A stretch of DNA of 64,000 nucleotides, taken from the NCBI GenBank assembly GCA_963825765.1, contig CAWGUU010000009.1:62001-126000 (forward strand). Reading direction: 5' to 3'. A program made the position numbers and the translations under genes. The DNA comes from CAWGUU01 sp963825765. Its GTDB lineage: Bacteria > Actinomycetota > Acidimicrobiia > Acidimicrobiales > AC-14. Shown one piece after another: positions 42,710 through 50,911 of the stretch. The notes under the pieces are model-generated. The model did not search any database. It had not been told where the DNA came from and was given only the letters and a program-made list of their open reading frames with translations. Each line of letters opens with the position of its first letter. Positions within the stretch are counted from its first letter, which is position 1.

Positions 42710-43579
42710 GCCGGATCCGCCATCGTGGCCAGGTCGGACAGCGCCCGGCGGACGAGCTCGAGCGAGGCGCCCCAGGGCACGGCCACGCTGGCGCCGTCGG
42801 CCCGGTTGCGGCCCTCGAGCAGGCAGCACTTGGTGAGCAGGGGCCGGCCGTCGTCGGGAAAGAGCTGCCTGGGGCAAACGTCGACGACCTGGCGCGGGAG
42901 GTCGCCGTAGAACCACTCGTGGAGCGACCGGGAGCGGGCGCAGCCGACCAGGGCCCAGTCCTGCCGGGGCGGGCGTTCGTCGAGGAAGGAGACGGCGGCG
43001 CCGTCGAGGTGCGAACCCCGACGTGCGGCACGGCAGGAGGTAGTGGTCGGCGGGGTGGGCCCGGGCCAGGTCGGCCAGGTCGACGATCTCGGGCACCAGC
43101 TCGACGGGGGGGAGGTCCTCGGCCAGGTCGAGCACCCGTGTGGCCTGGTCGACAAGCTTGGCCGGCCCGGGCGGGACCACGTCGGCCACGCGGATGCGAA
43201 TTGGCTCCGGCCCCAGGATGAAGTTCACGTGCTCGTAGCGGCCCTGGACGACGACGCACCTCTTGCCCGGCGCGTGGCCCGTCGCCGCCGCGGCCAACGC
43301 ACTCGGGATGCCGGTGTCGACGTCGGGCGCCCTCACGTAGGCGCACTCCTCCGGCAGGGCGAGGACGTCGACGGCGGTGATCGGCGAAAACAGGGCGTCG
43401 CCCGGCACCTTGGTGACCTCGACGACCGCGGTGGCGTCACGGTCACGCACCACGACGTACCGGGTGTGACGGTAGGCCTCGCGCCCCAGGAAGTGGGCGG
43501 TGAGGGCGTCCGGCGTGAGGGGGCCCTCGATCGCGGCGACCGACACCTTCCGGTACTGGCCGGGAACCAGGTTGGTCAC
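42694..43579 (-). pseudogene. Unknown cysteine-containing protein with a frameshift
   Basis: From GTG 43579 (overlapping the comA stop, GTGA) one frame reads LVPGQYRKVSVAAIEGPL...HYLLPCRTSG, and at a four-C run at 43016-43019 the sense moves to the frame GSHLDGAAVSFLDERPPRQDWALVGCARS, ending with LLTKCCLLEGRNRADG and a stop at 42694. The full protein would have about 295 residues with several cysteines. No family is recognised. In the coenzyme M context it takes the place of the still missing reductase or another step; that is speculation from position. Confidence 0.65.
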
Positions 43580-44367
43580 GATCCGTTCTTCCCGATCGGC
43601 ACCGCCGTCATCGTGGACAGGCCGATGGTGTCGGCCCGCAGGCCGAGGCGCAGCGTCTCCAGCCCGAGCGCGTCGCCGACGGCGATGTTGGCGAGGTTGA
43701 CGTTCGACCCGAACCGGCTGACGAACCAGGCCTGCTGGTCCTTCCGGGGGGCCTCGAACACCAGCCGGTCGAGGCCGCCGGCCCGGATCGCAGAGGCGAC
43801 GATGTCCTCGTGGACGGCGCCCTGGTCGTCGAAGATGCCGACGGTGCCGCTCTCCCTGCCCTCGGCGACGACCCACGTGGCGCCGGCGGCGATGTCGCCG
43901 CTGACCTCCTGGGCCCACTCGAGCTCACCCAGCCGCGACGTCCGGCTCTTCCTGCCGACCTCCGACAGCACGGTGAAGGTGGCGGCGGCCCGGCGGATGA
44001 GCTCCTGCTTCTCATCGGTGTCCATCAGGACTGCGCCACGAGAGACCTCGACGCACGGCATCCCCAGGTCGTCGGCCCAGCCCAGGAGCTCGTCCACCCG
44101 GTGCTGGGCCCAGGCGATCTCGAGGAGGGTCCCGCCGAGGCAGCCGAGCACGCCGTGGTCGGCGAGGACGGCCAGCTTGGCCTTCAGGTGGGGGTCGAGG
44201 TAGGCGGTGCCCCAGCCGAACTTCCACACGTCGACGTACGCTCCGCACACGGCGAGGGCGTCGGCCACCTGCGGCGCCGGCATCCCCTTGTCGAGCACCT
44301 GGGTCAGCCCGACCCGGCGGGGCTTGGCCTCCCGCACCGGCAGGTCGAGGGGGAACGGCGAGCCCAC
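43576..44367 (-). CDS. comA: Phosphosulfolactate synthase (ComA family)
   Basis: This enzyme adds sulfite to phosphoenolpyruvate, the first step of coenzyme M or sulfolactate synthesis. The 263-residue TIM-barrel shows the family motifs GLTQVLDKGM, VDVWKFGWGTAYLDP, CVEVSRGAVLMD and FEAPRKDQQAWFV. GTG 44367 follows a GGGGGA ribosome-binding site. It is the first gene of an operon that continues through two lyases and a PLP enzyme to DUF1116 and DUF2877 genes, transcribed from the promoter at 44376-44404. Confidence 0.92.
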   Translation of the reverse strand: MGSPFPLDLPVREAKPRRVGLTQVLDKGMPAPQVADALAVCGAYVDVWKFGWGTAYLDPHLKAKLAVLADHGVLGCLGGTLLEIAWAQHRVDELLGWADDLGMPCVEVSRGAVLMDTDEKQELIRRAAATFTVLSEVGRKSRTSRLGELEWAQEVSGDIAAGATWVVAEGRESGTVGIFDDQGAVHEDIVASAIRAGGLDRLVFEAPRKDQQAWFVSRFGSNVNLANIAVGDALGLETLRLGLRADTIGLSTMTAVPIGKNGS

Positions 44368-44375
44368 TTCCCCCT

Positions 44376-44404
44376 AAGGTAGAGAGCCGTTTACTTTAGT
44401 GCAA
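44376..44404 (-). promoter_or_regulatory. comA promoter with operator-like motif in the spacer, site 2
   Basis: On the minus strand TTGCAC (44399-44404) and TACCTT (44376-44381) are 17 bases apart. The plus-strand motif GCCGTTTACTTTAGTGC (44386-44402) overlaps the spacer and -35 box and matches site 1 upstream of the XRE-cupin gene in 15 of 17 positions over its core. A protein bound here would block comA and also the start region of the AIR-synthase-related gene on the other strand. Confidence 0.65.
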
Positions 44405-45385
44405 GGCGAGGAGACTCTCATCGACGTCGACGCCGTGGCCAGGGCGGTTCGGGCCCACCCCGGGCTGCGGAACAAGGCCCCCATCGGCCTGGTGACGGAG
44501 GTGTTCGGGGCCTCCGACTGGCTTACCGGGCCGGGAGACGACGGCGCGGCCATCCAGGAATCCGGGGTGGACGGGTCGCTGGTGGTGGGCGGGGAGGCCA
44601 TCGCCCCCGCCTTCGTTGCGCAGGACCCCTATGGCGCGGGGGTGGCGGCGGTGCTGGCCAACGTCAACGACCTGGCGGCGATGGGGGCCCGGCCGCTGGC
44701 GATCGTCGACACCGTCGTGGCGCGGGCAGCAGTGGCCCGGGCCGCCCTCGACGGGATGCGCTTCGCCGCCGGGCTCTACGACGTGCCCGTGGTGGGCGGC
44801 CACCTCACCCTCTACGACGGCCCGGCGTCGATCTCGGCATTCGGGCTGGGACGGGCCCGGCGGGTGCTGTCGGTGCGCAACGCCGAGGCCGGTCAGAGCC
44901 TGGTGCTGGCCTGCGTCACCGACGGCACCATGCGCGACGACTTCCCGTTCTTCCGTTCGTTCGACGAGCGCGGCACCCGCCTGGCCGGCGACGTCCGCAC
45001 GCTCGCCCAGGTGGCGGAGGACGGGTCGTGCGTGGCCGCAAAGGACGTGAGCATGGCCGGCATCCTCGGGTCCCTGGCCATGCTGGTCGAGTGCAACGGG
45101 CTGGGCGTCACCGTCGACCTCGACGCCCTGCCGAAGCCGGCCGGCGTCGACCTGGCCACCTGGTTGATCGCCTTCCCGTGCTTCGCCTTCCTGCTGTGCG
45201 TCCCGCCGGGCCGGGAGGACGACTGCGTCCGGCCCTTCCACCAGCGGGGGATCGAGGCGGTCGTCGTCGGCACGCTCGACGGGTCGGGCGAGGTGGCGGT
45301 CACCGCGGGCGGCCACCGGGCGACGGTGATCGACGTTCGGGCCGAGGTCGTCACCGGCCTGGGCCGCCCTGGCCCGGTTGCCTGA
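44399..45385 (+). CDS. AIR synthase-related protein (Sll0787-type, Nit1C set)
   Basis: A 328-residue ATP-grasp-like/PurM-fold protein: GPGDDGAAIQESG at the N-terminus and DPYGAGVAAVLANVNDLAAMGARPLAIVDTV in the ATP-binding region, and the second-half AAKDVSMAGILGSLAMLVECNGLG. It matches the AIR-synthase-related family found in Nit1C clusters. The start is uncertain: GTG 44399 has no ribosome-binding site and overlaps the -35 box of comA; a GAGGAG at 44408-44413 suggests initiation further in, perhaps at a rare codon. The PurM fold often phosphorylates or activates amide-like substrates. Confidence 0.82.
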   Translation: MQGEETLIDVDAVARAVRAHPGLRNKAPIGLVTEVFGASDWLTGPGDDGAAIQESGVDGSLVVGGEAIAPAFVAQDPYGAGVAAVLANVNDLAAMGARPLAIVDTVVARAAVARAALDGMRFAAGLYDVPVVGGHLTLYDGPASISAFGLGRARRVLSVRNAEAGQSLVLACVTDGTMRDDFPFFRSFDERGTRLAGDVRTLAQVAEDGSCVAAKDVSMAGILGSLAMLVECNGLGVTVDLDALPKPAGVDLATWLIAFPCFAFLLCVPPGREDDCVRPFHQRGIEAVVVGTLDGSGEVAVTAGGHRATVIDVRAEVVTGLGRPGPVA

Positions 45386-45440
45386 CGAGGCGCCTGGCAC
45401 CACCGCGACCTGACGCGTACACCCCGAGGTGACGGTCGGC

Positions 45441-46214
45441 CTAGTGGTCCATGAGCCAGGAGTGCAGGGCCAGGCCGCCGTCCACGGCAATGTTGGTGCC
45501 GGTGACGTAGCCGGCCCAGGCGTCGCTGAGCAGGATGGCCACGATCTTGGCGACATCGTCGGGGTCGCCGGTGCGGCCGATGGGGATCAGCCGGCCGATC
45601 GCAGGATCCTCGACGTCGGGCTGGCGATTGGTTGTCGACCTGATGGAGCCGGGTGACACGGCGTTGACCCGGATGCCGTGGGGCCCCAGCTCGTAGGCAA
45701 GCTCCCGAATCAGCATGGCCACGGCGGCTTTGCTGGTGCTGTAGTGGGGCTGGAGCCGCAGGATGGTGTCGTGCAGGGAGGAGATGAACACGATCGATCC
45801 TCGCTGGTGATCGGCGACCAGCCGTTCGACCAGACGGCGGGTGAAGAACCATGGGCCGCGAAGGTTGGCGCCCTGCACCTTGTCGAAATCGGGTTCCTGG
45901 AGGTCGAGGAAACCGTGCGGGGTGGAGATGCCGACGTTGTTGACGATGAGTTCGAAGGGGCCGTAGACGGCGAGGAGCTGGTCGGCCAAGGCAGCGGTGT
46001 CGAGGCGAGACAGGTCGCCCCCGACGGCGTCGCAGCCGAGCACGGATGCCGTCCGGCCCAAGGCGTCCTCGTCGCTGTCGACTGCTGTCACGAGCGCCCC
46101 GCAGTCCACCAGGCGGGCCGCGATGGCTCGCCCGATACCGTGGGCGGCGCCGGTGACGACGGCCCGGCGTCCCCGGAGGTCTGCGGGTAGCGGCCCTAGC
46201 CGGGTTTCGTCCAC
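45441..46214 (-). CDS. Short-chain dehydrogenase/reductase
   Basis: A 257-residue SDR. The NAD(P) motif TGAAHGIG is near residue 21, NNVGIS marks the central strand, and the catalytic Ser and YSTSK motif are in FISSLHDTIL...PHYSTSKAAVAM. The tail ends GGLALHSWLMDH. It converges on the AIR-synthase gene with a gap of 55 bases. A hydroxyalkyl-coenzyme M dehydrogenase would be an attractive role beside coenzyme M genes, but no specific basic substrate-binding residues can be identified, so the substrate remains open. Confidence 0.88.
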   Translation of the reverse strand: MDETRLGPLPADLRGRRAVVTGAAHGIGRAIAARLVDCGALVTAVDSDEDALGRTASVLGCDAVGGDLSRLDTAALADQLLAVYGPFELIVNNVGISTPHGFLDLQEPDFDKVQGANLRGPWFFTRRLVERLVADHQRGSIVFISSLHDTILRLQPHYSTSKAAVAMLIRELAYELGPHGIRVNAVSPGSIRSTTNRQPDVEDPAIGRLIPIGRTGDPDDVAKIVAILLSDAWAGYVTGTNIAVDGGLALHSWLMDH

Positions 46215-46376
46215 GGCGCGTTACCGTCCCCGCGGTGGAGCGGGGCGGAGTGGGGCGAACGGTGCAGACGACTACCCGGGCGGCGATGACCTGGATCTGG
46301 CTCGCCGCTGATGGGCCGTGAGGGGGTGGTCGCCGTCGGCTGAACGCTGCCCGGGCCGGTTTTCGAGTCGCTGCGC

Positions 46377-47627
46377 ATGGCAGTCAACGGTCTACTCGGG
46401 TTCCCGGCCGCCGACCGCCACGTGAGGACGGCGCAGGTGCTCTTCGAGATGGCGGGCTGGCTTGTCGTGCCGGTGATCGTCCTGTTCGTGGGTCGCGCCG
46501 TGCTGGTTGCAGCGACGGCGTCTCGCCACGTGGCCAGCCAGCTCGGCCCCGAGCCGGACGGGTGGAGCCCGCCGCCGGTGTCGATCGTCGTGCCCGCGTG
46601 GAACGAGGCGGCCGGGATCGCCGCCTGCGTCCGTTCCCTCGCCGCCAGCCGCTACCCCCATTTCGATGTCGTCGTCGTCGACGACGGCTCCACCGACGGG
46701 ACCGGCGACATCGTCGAGCGACTGGGCGTGGCCAACGTGTGGCTTCTCCGGCAGGCGAACAGCGGAAAGGCCGGAGCCCTCAACGCCGGGATCGGGGCCT
46801 GCGGTGGGGAGGTCGTGGTGAGCGTGGACGCCGATACCGTCTTCGAGCCGGACACGCTGGTCCGCCTTGTCGAAGCGTTCGCCGACGACCGTGTCGGAGC
46901 GGTGGCGGGCAACACCAAGGTCGGCAACCGGGGCGGCGCGTTGGGGTGCTGGCAGCACCTCGAGTACGTGGCCGGATTCAACGCCGACCGGCGGGTCTAT
47001 GACGTGTTGGGCTGCATGCCCACCGTCCCGGGCGCGGTCGGCGCGTTCCGCCGCCGGGCCCTGGCCGAGGTGGGCGGGTTCAGCGACGAGACGGTGGCCG
47101 AGGACACCGACGTCACGATGGCCATCGGCCGTGCCGGCTGGGCTGTCGTCTACCGTGACCGGGCCCGGGCCTGGACCGAGGCCCCGGCTGACCTACGATC
47201 CTTGTGGCGTCAACGGAAGCGCTGGGTTGGCGGCACCTATCGCTGCATGTGGAAGCATCGGGGTGCTCTCTGTCAACGGTGCCCATTGGGCTGGCGGGGC
47301 CTGCCGTTGATGATCGCCTACCAGGTGGTGCTGCCGCTGATCGCCCCGGCTGTCGATGTCTACGGCCTCTCCGGGGTGGTGGTGGGCCAACCGGGGCGCC
47401 TGTTCGGCTTGGCTGCCGTGACTGTGACCCAAACCGCCCTCGCCGCCTACCTGTTGCGTCTCGACGACGACAGTCTGCGGCCGCTGCGGACACTGCCACT
47501 CCAACAGGTCGCCCTCCGCAGCCTGACATGCGCGGTCGCGGTCCGGGCCATGCTCGGCGTGCGCCGCGGGCAGATCCGGTGGGAACGAGCACCGCGCGCC
47601 GGCAACGCTGCCATCGGAGGGCTGTAA
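46377..47627 (+). CDS. Membrane glycosyltransferase family 2 (processive type)
   Basis: A 416-residue membrane enzyme. A hydrophobic segment at residues 22-42 is followed by the GT2 domain: VSIVVPAWNE, VVVDDGSTDGT, VSVDADT, the acceptor region AEDTDVTMAIG and the QRKRW motif of processive transferases. Three or four further membrane segments lie near the C-terminus. It resembles poly-N-acetylglucosamine synthases. It has no visible partner genes. About 160 bases without a gene separate it from the SDR start. Confidence 0.88.
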   Translation: MAVNGLLGFPAADRHVRTAQVLFEMAGWLVVPVIVLFVGRAVLVAATASRHVASQLGPEPDGWSPPPVSIVVPAWNEAAGIAACVRSLAASRYPHFDVVVVDDGSTDGTGDIVERLGVANVWLLRQANSGKAGALNAGIGACGGEVVVSVDADTVFEPDTLVRLVEAFADDRVGAVAGNTKVGNRGGALGCWQHLEYVAGFNADRRVYDVLGCMPTVPGAVGAFRRRALAEVGGFSDETVAEDTDVTMAIGRAGWAVVYRDRARAWTEAPADLRSLWRQRKRWVGGTYRCMWKHRGALCQRCPLGWRGLPLMIAYQVVLPLIAPAVDVYGLSGVVVGQPGRLFGLAAVTVTQTALAAYLLRLDDDSLRPLRTLPLQQVALRSLTCAVAVRAMLGVRRGQIRWERAPRAGNAAIGGL

Positions 47628-47714
47628 AAGCCGCCGGGCGGCGCCTTGTCCCGTCAGCCAAACGACCGGCGAGCCCACCCCATCCGAGCCACGGTGACGG
47701 GGGACCTCGGCCCC

Positions 47715-47744
47715 TTGTATATCGGGAATGTCGAAACCTACTGT
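47715..47744 (+). promoter_or_regulatory. Possible promoter of the EF-hand gene
   Basis: TTGTAT (47715-47720) and TACTGT (47739-47744) are 18 bases apart in a locally AT-richer stretch of the 263-base gap after the GT2 gene. A transcript from here would have a leader of about 140 bases before the GTG at 47891. Confidence 0.4.
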
Positions 47745-47890
47745 TAGGGGCGGCGAGCGGGCTGCGGGCGGCAACAACTGCTCGTTTCCCTAGCAACCCG
47801 GTGGGGTGGGGTCGTGCCCTGTCGGCCGGTGCGTCGTCGTGCGTCGATGGGATCCGGGCAATCCAGTCAGGCGATGGAAGGACGTGTTTC

Positions 47891-48451
47891 GTGGAGATCA
47901 GCGAGTTCCTGGGGCGAAAGCTGACCCGCCGATTTCAGACCTTCGACTACGACGGCGACGGCCTGATCGAGCGGTCGGATTTCGAGGAATCGGCGGGAAG
48001 CTGCGCCGACGAGTTCGGTCACGGCGCCGAGTCGCCGGCGCGACAGAGGCTGATGGAACTGAGTCTGGGTCTGTGGGATCACCTGGCATCGGTGGTAGAC
48101 GCCGACCACGACGGGAAGATCACCCTCGACGAGTACAAGAAGGCGTTCGTGAACGGACTGTTGGTGACGGAAGCTTCGTTCGAACAGGGCTACCGGCCGT
48201 TCCTCCAGGCGGTTCTGGCGGTCGCCGATACCGACGGCGACGGCATGCTCGACGCTGAAGAGCATGTCCGCTGGACCGGTTCGCTCATGCATCTACCCCA
48301 GGCCGACGCACGCGAGGTCGTCCGGCGGCTCGACACCGACGGCGACGGTCTCGTCACCGCAGACGAGTTGCTCCAGGCGATCCACGATTTCTACTTCGAT
48401 GAGGATCCCGACGGCGTCGGCAGCTTCCTGCTCGGCCGGCTGCCCGACTGA
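47891..48451 (+). CDS. Calerythrin-like EF-hand calcium-binding protein
   Basis: A 186-residue cytosolic calcium-binding protein with four EF-hand loops: DYDGDGLIERSDFE, DADHDGKITLDEYK, DTDGDGMLDAEEHV and DTDGDGLVTADELL. The spacing matches actinobacterial calerythrin and eukaryotic sarcoplasmic calcium-binding proteins. GTG 47891 is placed after GGAAGGA. It probably buffers or senses calcium. It is followed by a remnant gene on the other strand, so it is not part of an operon. Confidence 0.9.
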   Translation: MEISEFLGRKLTRRFQTFDYDGDGLIERSDFEESAGSCADEFGHGAESPARQRLMELSLGLWDHLASVVDADHDGKITLDEYKKAFVNGLLVTEASFEQGYRPFLQAVLAVADTDGDGMLDAEEHVRWTGSLMHLPQADAREVVRRLDTDGDGLVTADELLQAIHDFYFDEDPDGVGSFLLGRLPD

Positions 48452-48489
48452 CGGCCTTTCGGGACCCTCCCTCATGTCGATCTTCCCGA

Positions 48490-48750
48490 GTCGACCGTTG
48501 TAGTGCACCCTTCCCGGCTTCAAAGCTCGATTTCGGCATCCCAAGATGCGGCCGCTGGTCGTTCGGCTCAGCCGACGCACCACGTCGCGCAGGTCTGGGT
48601 CGTACGACATCGTCCACTCGACATCGGCGCCATCGGTGGGTGCGCCGCTCACCCGCGTCCAGATGACCACACAGTGGTCCTGCGGGTCGCTGCTGGCCAC
48701 GCCGTGGGCGAAGACACTCGCCGGCCCTTCCGCCGCCACAGGCGGCATTC
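48490..48750 (-). pseudogene. Remnant of a PhoD-type phosphodiesterase N-terminal domain
   Basis: About 85 codons on the minus strand read ASVFAHGVASSDPQDHCVVIWTRVSGAPTDGADVEWTMSYDP, split here as ASVFAHGVASSDPQDHCVV and IWTRVSGAPTDGADVEW, which matches the N-terminal domain of PhoD alkaline phosphatases (usually FxHGVASGDP...VVLWTR). It continues to KPGRVHYNG and then loses similarity; the catalytic metallophosphoesterase part is absent. The 365-base gap between the EF-hand and hsp20 genes holds only this relic and a hairpin. Confidence 0.7.
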
Positions 48751-48756
48751 TACGCG

Positions 48757-48793
48757 GAACGACCCCGACCGGGCTTCCCGGTCGGGGTCGTTC
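48757..48793. terminator. Perfect 17-bp hairpin
   Basis: GAACGACCCCGACCGGG and CCCGGTCGGGGTCGTTC pair perfectly around a 3-base loop. It lies 24 bases after the hsp20 stop on the minus strand and can work in either direction. There is no T-tract. Confidence 0.8.
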
Positions 48794-48816
48794 AAGGCTC
48801 GGTGCTCGACGTTGAG

Positions 48817-49203
48817 CTAGGCGGCTGCGGGAGTCTCGATGCGCTCGGGAGCCTGGGCCCCGTGGGTGATCTCGATGCGGCGCGAAGTCGGCTCGGTCAC
48901 CGGGACGGTGATCGTGAGCACACCACTGTCGTAGCCGGCGCTCATGGCGTCGACGTCGACACCCTCGCCCAGGAACAGCTGGCAGGTGAAGGTGCCGTAG
49001 GCACGCTCCGAGGCAACCCACTCGACCCCGTCGGCCTGCGGCCGGGGGCGCTGGGCGGTCACCTTGAGGACGTTCTTCTCGACCGAGAGCTCCAGGGAGT
49101 CGGCGGCGACGCCGGGCAGGTCGAGGTTGATGACGAGGTTGTTGTCACGGCGGTAGGCGTCCATGGGCGTGGTCGCCGGGCTCCGCCAGGTGGGGTTCGA
49201 CAT
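48817..49203 (-). CDS. Hsp20/alpha-crystallin small heat-shock protein
   Basis: A 128-residue small chaperone. The alpha-crystallin domain is complete: LVINLDLPGVAADSLELSVEKNVLKVTAQR, split by family as the first strands, then RAYGTFTCQLFLGEGVDVD and the closing SGVLTITVPVTEP. The family's I-x-I tail is represented by RRIEITHG. ATG 49203 follows AGAGGAA. Upstream lies an 8-bp inverted repeat (49242-49268) that may bind a heat-shock repressor. Confidence 0.92.
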   Translation of the reverse strand: MSNPTWRSPATTPMDAYRRDNNLVINLDLPGVAADSLELSVEKNVLKVTAQRPRPQADGVEWVASERAYGTFTCQLFLGEGVDVDAMSAGYDSGVLTITVPVTEPTSRRIEITHGAQAPERIETPAAA

Positions 49204-49241
49204 GTGGTGATAGTTCCTCTCAGAATCGGTTTCGGTACACC

Positions 49242-49268
49242 AAAGTTAACACTACCCGACTCAACTTT
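49242..49268. promoter_or_regulatory. Inverted repeat upstream of hsp20
   Basis: AAAGTTAA (49242-49249) and TCAACTTT (49261-49268) form an inverted repeat with one mismatch, 11 bases apart, in an unusually AT-rich stretch before hsp20. Part of it (TTGAGT on the minus strand) is like one half of the HspR-binding HAIR element, but the full element is not present. Confidence 0.45.
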
Positions 49269-49283
49269 TATTCCGGGGAGCTG

Positions 49284-49766
49284 TCAGGAACCGGGTCGCA
49301 ACGGCTCCAGGTCGATGGCCATGGGCTGGTGCACGACGCCGACGTAGGTCTCCACCTCGCCGTAGGTGTGCCAGCCGATGCGCTCGAAGAAGGCGACGTT
49401 GGGCAGCTGGATGTGGGCCACCATCTCCCGACCGCCGCGCTCGGCCGCGGTGGCGACGGCGAAGCGCACCAGCGGCGCCCCCAGCCCCAGGCGGAAGCCG
49501 GGGAGCACGGCCAGGCGGTCGCCCTGCCACAGGCCGGTGTCCGGGTCGATCGGGAACAGGCGGACGGTGCCGGCGACCTGCCCGTCCCACGCCCCGAGGG
49601 CGTGGACGACGTCGGTGCCGGCGTCGTGGCTGTCGACGTCGGAGCCGTCGAACAGCCCCTGCTCGACGACGAAGACCTGGTGTCGGATGCGGTGGTGGAC
49701 CTCCAGCTCCTCGGCCGTCGACGCCGCCCGGCACACGGCGCGGGCCCGCGCCGGTGCGAGGGTCAC
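49284..49766 (-). CDS. GNAT acetyltransferase (MSMEG_0567/Sll0786 type, Nit1C set)
   Basis: A 160-residue GNAT-fold protein. HHRIRHQVFVVEQGLFDGSD at the N-terminus, VAGTVRLFPIDPDTGLWQGDRLAV and the acetyl-CoA region RFAVATAAERGGREMVAHIQLPNVAFFERIGWHTYG, split across the domain, fit the N-acetyltransferase of the Nit1C set. GTG 49766 overlaps the radical SAM stop (GTGA), the same gene pairing as in known Nit1C clusters. The acceptor is unknown. Confidence 0.85.
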   Translation of the reverse strand: MTLAPARARAVCRAASTAEELEVHHRIRHQVFVVEQGLFDGSDVDSHDAGTDVVHALGAWDGQVAGTVRLFPIDPDTGLWQGDRLAVLPGFRLGLGAPLVRFAVATAAERGGREMVAHIQLPNVAFFERIGWHTYGEVETYVGVVHQPMAIDLEPLRPGS

Positions 49767-50896
49767 GAGGCCGACGGGGCTCGCGTGGAGCCGATCGACA
49801 ACACCTGTTCCATGGCGCCCATGGCCGAGCAGGCCTGGCACCGGGCGCACCCTGCGGCCACGCCCTTCGCCCCCAGGCCGCGGGCCGTCAGGTAGGGCAC
49901 GACGTGGCGGTAGACGCTCTCTGTGTACGCCGCGGTGGGCGGCAGGCACTCCTCCATCAGGCTGCCGGCGATGGGCCGCAGCGGCACCACGAAGGGGTAG
50001 ACGCCCATGTCGACCGCCCGGCGGCAGCCGTCGATGGTGAGCTGGGGGTCCTCACCCAGGCCGAGGATCACGTAGGTCGACACCTGGCCCTCGCCGAACA
50101 GGCTCACCGCCCGCTCCCACGCCTCGAAATAGCCCTCGATGCCGGTGCGGGCCTTGGCCGGGGCGATGTAAGCCAGCACGTCGGGGTCGAACGACTCGAC
50201 GTGGATCCCGACCGAGTCGATGCCCAGGTCGTGGACCCTGTCGATGACGTCGAGGTGGCCCGCGTCGGGCGGCTCGAACTGGACCTCCACCGGCAGCCCG
50301 GCGGCCTCCTTCACGGCGGCCCCGCACGCGGCCACGTACAGCGCGCCCTTGTCGGCACCGAGGGTGCTGCCGGTGGTCAGGGTGGCGTCGACGGCGCCGT
50401 CGAGCTCCTTGGCCGCCACCGCCACCTCGGCCAGCTGCTCGGGACGCTTCTTGGCAATGGTGCGGTGGGCGTCGAGGGACAGGCCGATCCCGCAGAACCG
50501 GCACTGATCGTCGTTGCCCCAGTAGGCGCACGTCTGGAGGACGGTGCTGGCCAGCGAGTCGAGGTGGAGCAGGGCGATCTTCCAGTAGGGGATGCCGTCG
50601 GCGGTGGCCAGGTCGTAGTAGCGGGGACGGGGCGTGCCGGTGGCGGAGGCCAGCCGGGTGCCGTCGCGGTAGATGCCGAAGCCGTCGTCCTCGGGGCGCA
50701 GGACGAAGGGCGACGTGCGGGCGAACTCGGCGTCGGTGGGGACGGTGACGGCCACGCCCTCGATCCAGAGCATCCCGGAGTCGCTCGGGCCCGCCCCCCC
50801 GTGGCGGGACTCAACCGCATCAACAGGGGTTGCCTCCACCCGCAGGCCGCTGCTCTGGAGGTCGGTGATGAGGCCGGCGAGCGAGTCGGTGGGCAC
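49763..50896 (-). CDS. Radical SAM protein (MSMEG_0568/Sll0785 type, Nit1C set)
   Basis: A 377-residue radical SAM enzyme. The iron-sulfur motif is CAYWGNDDQCRFCG near residue 124, with an unusually long spacing between the first and second cysteines (CxxxxxxxxCxxC) that is characteristic of this subfamily. Other conserved parts are TTGSTLGADKGA, VEVQFEPPDAG and SVGIHVESFDP, and there is a C-terminal cysteine cluster CARCQACSAMGAME that may carry a second cluster. GTG 50896 is 15 bases downstream of the 120-residue gene. Confidence 0.88.
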   Translation of the reverse strand: MPTDSLAGLITDLQSSGLRVEATPVDAVESRHGGAGPSDSGMLWIEGVAVTVPTDAEFARTSPFVLRPEDDGFGIYRDGTRLASATGTPRPRYYDLATADGIPYWKIALLHLDSLASTVLQTCAYWGNDDQCRFCGIGLSLDAHRTIAKKRPEQLAEVAVAAKELDGAVDATLTTGSTLGADKGALYVAACGAAVKEAAGLPVEVQFEPPDAGHLDVIDRVHDLGIDSVGIHVESFDPDVLAYIAPAKARTGIEGYFEAWERAVSLFGEGQVSTYVILGLGEDPQLTIDGCRRAVDMGVYPFVVPLRPIAGSLMEECLPPTAAYTESVYRHVVPYLTARGLGAKGVAAGCARCQACSAMGAMEQVLSIGSTRAPSAS

Positions 50897-50911
50897 GAGG
50901 CTCCTGGAGGG

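Noticed and set aside
45441..46214. Hydroxyalkyl-coenzyme M dehydrogenase
   Set aside because: It is an SDR near coenzyme M genes, but no sulfonate-binding residues could be recognised and it is not in their operon.
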